From: Stramonita haemastoma
Taxonomy: Eukaryota > Mollusca > Gastropoda > Neogastropoda > Muricidae
Assembly (NCBI GenBank): GCA_030674155.1
Contig: CM060329.1
Coordinates: forward strand, 14,957,511-14,982,510
Direction: 5' to 3'
DNA length: 25,000 bases
Made by a program: the position numbers and the translations under genes. The notes beneath the pieces are model-generated. The model ran no database searches, had not been told where the DNA came from, and was given only the letters and a program-made list of their open reading frames with translations. Position 1 is the first letter of the stretch; every line of letters begins with the position of its first letter. Positions 19,257-25,000 of the stretch are shown here, piece by piece.

Positions 19257-19610
19257 AGGGGGACGGATAGCCTAGTGGTCAGAACATTGCGCTGGCAATT
19301 TGACGACCCGGGTTCGAGTCCGGTCGAGGACATTTTTCTCCTGGAGTTTACATCAGTGCTGACTCTACTCTCCCCAAAAGTCCTTCGGATGAGACTATAA
19401 ACCGAGGCCCCGTGTGCGAACGCACGCAGAACATCTTGCGCACACGTTAAATCCTGTTCCGCTTTTCGTAAGAGTAGGCCATCGTGTGCCGGTGGGAACA
19501 GATGACAATATTTACAAAACCGCATACACACGGGACCGGATGAAAAAAAGCACATGATTGCTTATTCTGTTATCCTCGATATAAAAGAATAAATAAATAG
19601 ATAAATAAAT
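19257..19610 (+). mobile_element. tRNA-derived SINE, family A, copy 9 (best full-length copy)
   Basis: Perfect box A TAGCCTAGTGG (19268-19278) and perfect box B GGTTCGAGTCC (19311-19321), 33 bases apart. The central domain GTCCTTCGGATGAGACTATA lies at 19379-19398, the CCTGTTCCGCTTTTCGTAAG block at 19453-19472, and the end TCCTCGATATAAAAGAATAA is followed by AAATAGATAAATAAAT. The intact promoter and low divergence make this the youngest-looking copy in the window. No reading frame; mobilisation would need a partner LINE. Confidence 0.95.
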
Positions 19611-19759
19611 CTCTCTCACTCTCTATCCCTGTAAAATATAGTAGACAGCCTAATTCATTTAGACTCTGTTTACTCATGGCGTCAAGTCAGCCTGAGGTTG
19701 TGGGCAGCCTCACTTTATATTTGTGTAAAGCTTTCAGAATAAGAGAGATTTAATTATCG

Positions 19760-19920
19760 TAAGTCATAACTTTATTACTGATTTTGTTACTATACAATAA
19801 TTATTTTTGTTGTTATTACTGTTGTCTTAATCCAACACCAAAATGCTAAGCAGTTCGGCAACCCCCTTCATGTATGGGCCAATGGCCTTTTTGTGAATAA
19901 ATCATTCGAGTTGAGTTCGA

Positions 19921-19921
<1 letters not shown>
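19760..19921 (+). mobile_element. Probable retroelement 3' end (tail only)
   Basis: AT-rich sequence ends in GGCCTTTTTGTGAATAAATC followed by ATTCGAGTTGAGTTCGAGTT, a pentamer-like tail, and then a CT tract. A polyadenylation-like AATAAA precedes short tail repeats. This resembles LINE 3' ends I recall from molluscs, but no reverse transcriptase frame is present. Confidence 0.4.

Positions 19922-19992
<71 letters not shown>
19922..19992. repeat. CT dinucleotide tract
   Basis: Pure CT array directly after the probable retroelement tail. Confidence 0.97.
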
Positions 19993-19996
<4 letters not shown>

Positions 19997-20191
19997 GACC
20001 CTGTGTGTAACGGTCAATAGTGATGTATGGGACCGATGTGGCCAAAGCATAAAAGTTAATGTGCCTCTACATCAAAGTAATGCACACAATGATGTAATGG
20101 TTGTTTTTAAAATACCCCCCACCCCCTTCTGATTGGAGGTTGGCAGCTGATAGGAGAGGGGAGGAGCTTGATTTGAGGGATCGAAAAGTTG

Positions 20192-20193
20192 TG

Positions 20194-20243
<50 letters not shown>

Positions 20244-20370
20244 TTGTAAGGGTGGGGGGTGGGGGGGTGACAGAAGGAGAGAGAGAGACAGAGACAGACA
20301 GAAAGACAGGCAGGCAGACATACATACAGACAGAACGACAGACAGGAAGACAGATATAGAGAGACACAGA
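20192..20370. repeat. GT tract and purine-rich CAGA/GA tract
   Basis: GT with TTTG breaks at 20192-20246, a G-rich spacer, then degenerate GA and CAGA units at 20275-20370. Confidence 0.9.
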
Positions 20371-20569
20371 GACAGAGATAGTAGGAGGAACCATTGAGGC
20401 ACAGTGGGAGATATAACGTCAAGAGGAGGGTGGGGTGGGGTAGGGGAGGGGGGTTGCAATGCATGCTCACTGCAGGGAGAGGCAGTGAAGCCTGTTGTCA
20501 ATGCCTTGTATTGTGCATAGATAACCCTCTCTCCTTCTGCCCATAACCCTTCGGCATAGCAATACTCCC
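20371..20569. other. Unique spacer
   Basis: About 200 non-repetitive, partly G-rich bases. No gene recognised. Confidence 0.5.
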
Positions 20570-20773
20570 CCACACACAAACACCCACTACCACACCACAC
20601 ACACAACACTACACACATCAACACACACAACCACACACACACACACCACACACACACACACAACACACATACACACAACACACACACACATCAACACACA
20701 CACACACAACAACACACACACACACACATCAACACACACACCACCACACACACACACACACACACACACCACA

Positions 20774-20818
<45 letters not shown>

Positions 20819-20828
20819 ACACACACAC

Positions 20829-20879
<51 letters not shown>

Positions 20880-20933
20880 CACACACACACACAACCCACA
20901 CACACACACCACACACACACACACCACAACACA

Positions 20934-20972
<39 letters not shown>

Positions 20973-20974
20973 AC
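20570..20974. repeat. Long CA tract interrupted by CC and AA steps
   Basis: About 400 bases of CA broken by CACCAC, CAACA and CATCA interruptions at irregular spacing. Confidence 0.96.
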
Positions 20975-21098
20975 ACTCGAACTACCTGCAGTAGCTTGAA
21001 TATACCCGCACATGTCCATGCACGTGCACACACGCTAGAAAGGATGTGCACGTGAATGAAAGAATAGACTGATGCATGTGCCAACACAGAAAATTGCG

Positions 21099-21156
<58 letters not shown>

Positions 21157-21325
21157 CACACACACACACACACACATACACACGCGCGCGCGCGCGCGCG
21201 CGTGAAGTATCTACACCGGTTTTTAAGCTAATACATGTCCATGCACATTTACACACACTTAAAAAAGGATGTGCATGTCAATGAAAAAAAATGGATTGAT
21301 GCATGTGCGCACACATAAAATTACA

Positions 21326-21388
<63 letters not shown>

Positions 21389-21430
21389 ACATACACACAC
21401 ACACGCGCGCGCGCGCGCGTGCACACACAC
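20975..21430. repeat. Tandem duplication of a roughly 220-base unit ending in CA/CG
   Basis: Two units align: 20975-21202 and 21203-21420. Shared blocks are ACATGTCCATGCAC, AGGATGTGCACGTGAATGAA/AGGATGTGCATGTCAATGAA and GATTGATGCATGTG-like sequence, each followed by CA repeats and then a CG run (21183-21202 and 21404-21419). The CG runs are long alternating purine-pyrimidine sequences with high Z-DNA potential. Confidence 0.8.
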
Positions 21431-21574
21431 GTCCACACACACACTTCTGCATGCATGGACACGCGCGCACGTGCAACACACACACACTAAAAGTGATAAG
21501 AAAACTTTTAAATAATCTTTAAAAAATATTTTTAAAAAAGGAACTAGCCCAGGGAGAAAAAAATCAATATGGTG

Positions 21575-21925
21575 TGAGAATATTGCCCCTAATATTGCAT
21601 GTCACGCAGGAAACTAATTAAATACAAGCAGGCCTGACGAACGGTGCAATCCTACCCCCTTACCCGGACTGTTATTCCGACCTGACAGAAACAGCCCAGA
21701 AAACAAAGAGGTGGAGATGATTAAAACACCCAAGGAGGGGAAGGGGTGGGGGTGGGGGGTGGGAGGTGCACATAAAACGGCTAAAGTCGGCATTCGGTTG
21801 CTAATGCAGACGATATTCTTTTGACAAAAATGACGACATTGAGAGAAACTACGTCATATGTTTATAGCGTCATAAGTTCAGCTAGCTTAGAGCAACAAGA
21901 GAACGTGTGATTGTAAGCAAATAAA
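21575..21925. repeat. Diverged dispersed duplication, copy 1
   Basis: GAGAATATTGCCCCTAATAT and GCATGTCACGCAGGAAAC (from 21577) match 24662 onwards. At the other end AACTACGTCAT (21848-21858) and AGAGCAACAAGAGAAC (21889-21904) match AACTACGTCAT and AGAGCAACAAGAAAC near 24903 and 24936. The middle is more diverged. Both copies carry TGACG and TACGTCA motifs resembling CRE half-sites. No gene seen. Confidence 0.75.
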
Positions 21926-22016
21926 ATCTTTATATGAAAACTCAAACAAACAAATAAATAAACAAACACCCGTACAGGGCGAGACTATTCCTTCCCCTTC
22001 ACCTGTCCCGTTGGTC

Positions 22017-23035
22017 GGCAGGGCATCACTCCAGACATCCCTGCACTGTCACTACTTCCCACAGCAGGGCATCACTCCAGACATCCCTGCACTGTCACTA
22101 CTTCCCACAGCAGGGCATCACTCCAGACATCCCTGCACTGTCACTACTTCCCACAGCAGGGCATCACTCCAGACATCCCTGCACTGTCACTACTTCCCAC
22201 AGCAGGGCATCACTCCAGACATCCCTACAATGTCACTACTTCCCACAGCAGGGCATCACTCCAGACATCCCTGCACTGTCACTACTTCCCACAGCAGGGC
22301 ATCACTCCAGACATCCCTACAATGTCACTACTTCCCACAGCAGGGCATCACTCCAGACATCCCTGCACTGTCACTACTTCCCACAGCAGGGCATCACTCC
22401 AGACATCCCTACAATGTCACTACTTCCCACAGCAGGGCATCACTCCAGACATCCCTACAATGTCACTACTTCCCACAGCAGGGCATCACTCCAGACATCC
22501 CTGCACTGTCACTACTTCCCACAGCAGGGCATCACTCCAGACATCCCTGCACTGTCACTACTTCCCACAGCAGGGCATCACTCCAGACATCCCTGCACTG
22601 TCACTACTTCCCACAGCAGGGCATCACTCCAGACATCCCTACAATGTCACTACTTCCCACAGCAGGGCATCACTCCAGACATCCCTGCACTGTCACTACT
22701 TCCCACAGCAGGGCATCACTCCAGACATCCCTGCACTGTCACTACTTCCCACAGCAGGGCATCACTCCAGACATCCCTGCACTGTCACTACTTCCCACAG
22801 CAGGGCATCACTCCAGACATCCCTACAATGCACTACTTCCCACAGCAGGGCATCACTCCAGACATCCCTACACTGTCACTACTTCCCACAGCAGGGCATC
22901 ACTCCAGACATCCCTACAATGTCACTACTTCCCACAGCAGGGCATCACTCCAGACATCCCTACAATGTCACTACTTCCCACAGCAGGGCATCACTCCAGA
23001 CATCCCTACAATGTCACTACTTCCCAGAGCAGGAC
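22017..23035. repeat. 46-base minisatellite, about 22 units
   Basis: The unit starts CAGGGCATCACTCCAGACAT and ends TCACTACTTCCCACAG, 46 bases. Units are nearly identical and differ mainly at one place: GCACTG, ACAATG or ACACTG. The unit near 22818 lacks two bases. In order I read the variants as GGGGAGAGAAGGGAGGGACAAA (G = GCACTG, A = ACAATG, C = ACACTG). Since 46 is not a multiple of three and the unit has no stop in any plus frame, all three plus frames stay open, giving a 357-codon frame with a 46-residue period. I regard that frame as an artefact. Confidence 0.95.
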
Positions 23036-23091
23036 GCAAATAAAAAAGCAGGTTTCAAATGTGGCAGAGAACGTGTTAGCTTAATGTTAGA

Positions 23092-23328
23092 GATTTTTTA
23101 TTTTTATTTATTCTTTTATTTCGAGGATAATAGAATAGGCACTCTAGTGTTTTTGTTACATTCGGTCCACATGTGTATGTAATTTTGTAAATTTTGTCAT
23201 CCGTTCCCACTGGCACACGATGGCCTACTCTTCTGAAAAAGCGGAACGGGTTTTAACTCTGCACAAGATCTTCTGCATGCGTTCGCACACGGGACCTCGG
23301 TTTATAGTCTCATCCGAAGGACTTTCTA
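23092..23328 (-). mobile_element. tRNA-derived SINE, family A, copy 10 (5'-truncated)
   Basis: The minus strand starts at AAAGTCCTTCGGATGAGACT (the middle of the central domain), continues through the CGCTTTTTCAGAAGAGTAGG block, and ends at TCCTCGAAATAAAAGAATAA with an AAAT tail. Head and promoter boxes are missing, as in 5'-truncated retroposition. It lies just downstream of the 46-base minisatellite. Confidence 0.9.
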
Positions 23329-23651
23329 GGAATCTATTATAATAGTTATCCAACCTGCGTAGCCTTTAGCTTTTTTCCATTGTATATACACGTTTCGGTT
23401 TCATTCATAATACATAACGTTTTTGCCCCCACATAAGTCATTATGCTTGAATACATGTTTTGTGAGGCGGCCTTTTTCTTAAAAGGTAGTGGGGAGGGAA
23501 GGGCTCAGCAGAACACGGTTTTCTTCTCAGTGACCTACTCTCTCTGCTCAGGCGTGGAGAAGTTTCCTCATTTTGTGTGGTGAAAGCCTGTCTGTTGTCA
23601 CAATTGTCAACGAAACTTCATTATGACCAGGGACATGACATCACCATGATC
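23329..23651. other. Unique sequence, no gene seen
   Basis: Non-repetitive. No gene recognised. Confidence 0.55.
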
Positions 23652-24067
<416 letters not shown>

Positions 24068-24129
24068 ATTTTTTTTAATTATTTGTAGTTACCTTGGAAT
24101 AATTAGATAAAATATCGATTGTAGCTTCC

Positions 24130-24236
24130 TTGTGTCTTTTCGATATTATAATTCCTATTAATTATGTGTCCGTAAGTGTTGTATTTGCCCTTTTTGGATG
24201 ACTAAAGCCTATTTGACTTGACTTGACCTGACTTTA
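24130..24236 (+). mobile_element. Probable retroelement 3' end with TTGAC tail
   Basis: AT-rich sequence with GATGACTAAAGCCTATTTGA leads into TTGAC pentamers (24210-24231). Short pentamer tails after an AATAAA-like motif are typical of some non-LTR retroelements. No coding part is present. Confidence 0.4.
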
Positions 24237-24319
24237 AAAAATTATAATGGTAAGGAAAAAGAAAAAAATCGTTCTGAGATTTGTGACAGAAAGTAGATAT
24301 TGTGATGATTTTAAGAACA

Positions 24320-24320
24320 C

Positions 24321-24373
<53 letters not shown>
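24320..24373. repeat. CA dinucleotide tract
   Basis: Pure CA array, followed immediately by a 5'-truncated family A SINE. Confidence 0.97.
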
Positions 24374-24374
<1 letters not shown>

Positions 24375-24377
24375 ATT

Positions 24378-24543
24378 TTGCACACACGTACACGTTCAAT
24401 CCTGTTCCGCTTTTCGACAGAGTAGGCTATTGTGTACCGGTGGGAACAGATGACAAAATTTACAAAACTGTACACACGTGGGAACCGGATGTAAAAGAAA
24501 AGCACAAGAGAGCTTTTCCCATTATTCTCGATTTAAATAAACA
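24378..24543 (+). mobile_element. tRNA-derived SINE, family A, copy 11 (5'-truncated)
   Basis: Only the 3' half is present, from ACACGTACACGTTCAATCCT through CTGTTCCGCTTTTCGACAGA to TTCTCGATTTAAATAAACAG. It sits between two CA tracts (24320-24373 and 24545-24602). Confidence 0.88.

Positions 24544-24544
<1 letters not shown>

Positions 24545-24602
<58 letters not shown>
24545..24602. repeat. CA dinucleotide tract
   Basis: CA array at the 3' end of family A copy 11. Confidence 0.97.
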
Positions 24603-24603
<1 letters not shown>

Positions 24604-24660
24604 ATTGAAACTTTCAACAGCAAAGAAGCTGGCCAGAGTGTTTTAAAAATCCATTTTGCA

Positions 24661-24974
24661 AGAGAATATTGCCGCTAATATTGCATGTCACGCACGAAAC
24701 AAATTAATACAAGCAGAGGCTCGTGAGCAGCTCAATCTCTCCCCTACCTCCTCTTCATTTTCCACCTTATTGAAACATCCCCAGGAGAAAGAGAGGGGAA
24801 ACGAGAAGCGGGGAATACAGAAAAAGATTAAACTTACGATGAAAAAAAAAGAGGAAAAAACAACAACGATACCCTTTGAAGTATGTGACGCCACCGACTT
24901 ATAACTACGTCATGTGCAACGTCACGATTTCGCCAAGAGCAACAAGAAACTAGTGGTTGCCAGCGAACAAAACA
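24661..24974. repeat. Diverged dispersed duplication, copy 2
   Basis: Matches 21575-21925 in the same orientation: GAGAATATTGCCGCTAATAT, GCATGTCACGCACGAAAC and ATACAAGCAG at one end, AACTACGTCAT and AGAGCAACAAGAAAC at the other. Copies are about 3.1 kb apart, on either side of the 46-base minisatellite. CRE-like motifs are kept in both. No gene seen. Confidence 0.75.
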
Positions 24975-25000
24975 CTAAGAAAATACGAATAGAGGGGGTG

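Noticed and set aside
22017..23035. CRISPR array
   Set aside because: Whole 46-base units repeat with no unique spacers, there are no cas genes, and the context is eukaryotic.
22011..23084. 357-codon open frame as a repetitive protein
   Set aside because: It is a 46-base minisatellite read through all three frames; residue period equals unit length in bases, and there is no gene context.

Overview
The window looks like nuclear DNA from an animal, most probably a marine mollusc and within molluscs a gastropod. The reasons are the absence of bacterial-style genes, the density of di-, tri- and tetranucleotide microsatellites, and several tRNA-headed SINE families. One of these (9785-10100) carries a central domain I associate from memory with caenogastropod sequences; no database was searched. 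I see no convincing complete protein-coding gene. Nearly all long open frames are translated microsatellites (poly-SL, CV, HT, RE), translated minisatellites or translated SINEs. By a rough hand tally, about a quarter of the window is simple repeat, about 2 kb is minisatellite, and about 4.5 kb is recognisable SINE.

Layout. 1-2000: a stepped tetranucleotide repeat, a long CT tract and the first family A SINE, which sits between two CT tracts. 2000-5170: GT tracts, a purine-rich block, a SINE with a 5S-rRNA-like head on the minus strand (3966-4272), and a CAGA/CA/CACG block. 5170-6600: three family A SINE copies, two of them head to head across a CAGA tract, then a CTA/TGA tract leading into a short conserved palindromic module. 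6600-10450: CA and CT tracts, a family B tRNA SINE (7506-7797), two tandem family A copies, a family C SINE and a small diverged tandem duplication ending in a 21-base palindrome. 10800-13200: AT and GA tracts, the second 5S-headed SINE (12020-12320), and CT, CA, CTGT and GGAA tracts. 13200-15900: a 21-base heptad-coding minisatellite, a 32/36-base minisatellite with a HindIII motif in nearly every unit, a rearranged family A SINE containing a hairpin, and a partial copy facing it. 15900-21500: mostly microsatellite, a full family A SINE (19257-19610), a probable retroelement 3' tail, and a duplicated CA/CG unit. 21500-25000: a 46-base minisatellite of about 22 units open in all three plus frames, two more SINE fragments, and two diverged copies of a roughly 350-base segment carrying CRE-like motifs.

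No coding genes can be shown to act together. The most interesting threads are: (1) two copies of a SINE whose head appears to join a tRNA-like box A to a 5S rRNA internal promoter; (2) a shared core sequence in SINEs with otherwise different heads; (3) a strong tendency for SINE 5' ends to abut microsatellites; and (4) three minus-strand sequences sharing an exon-like end with a good splice donor, which may be the only trace of a host gene here.
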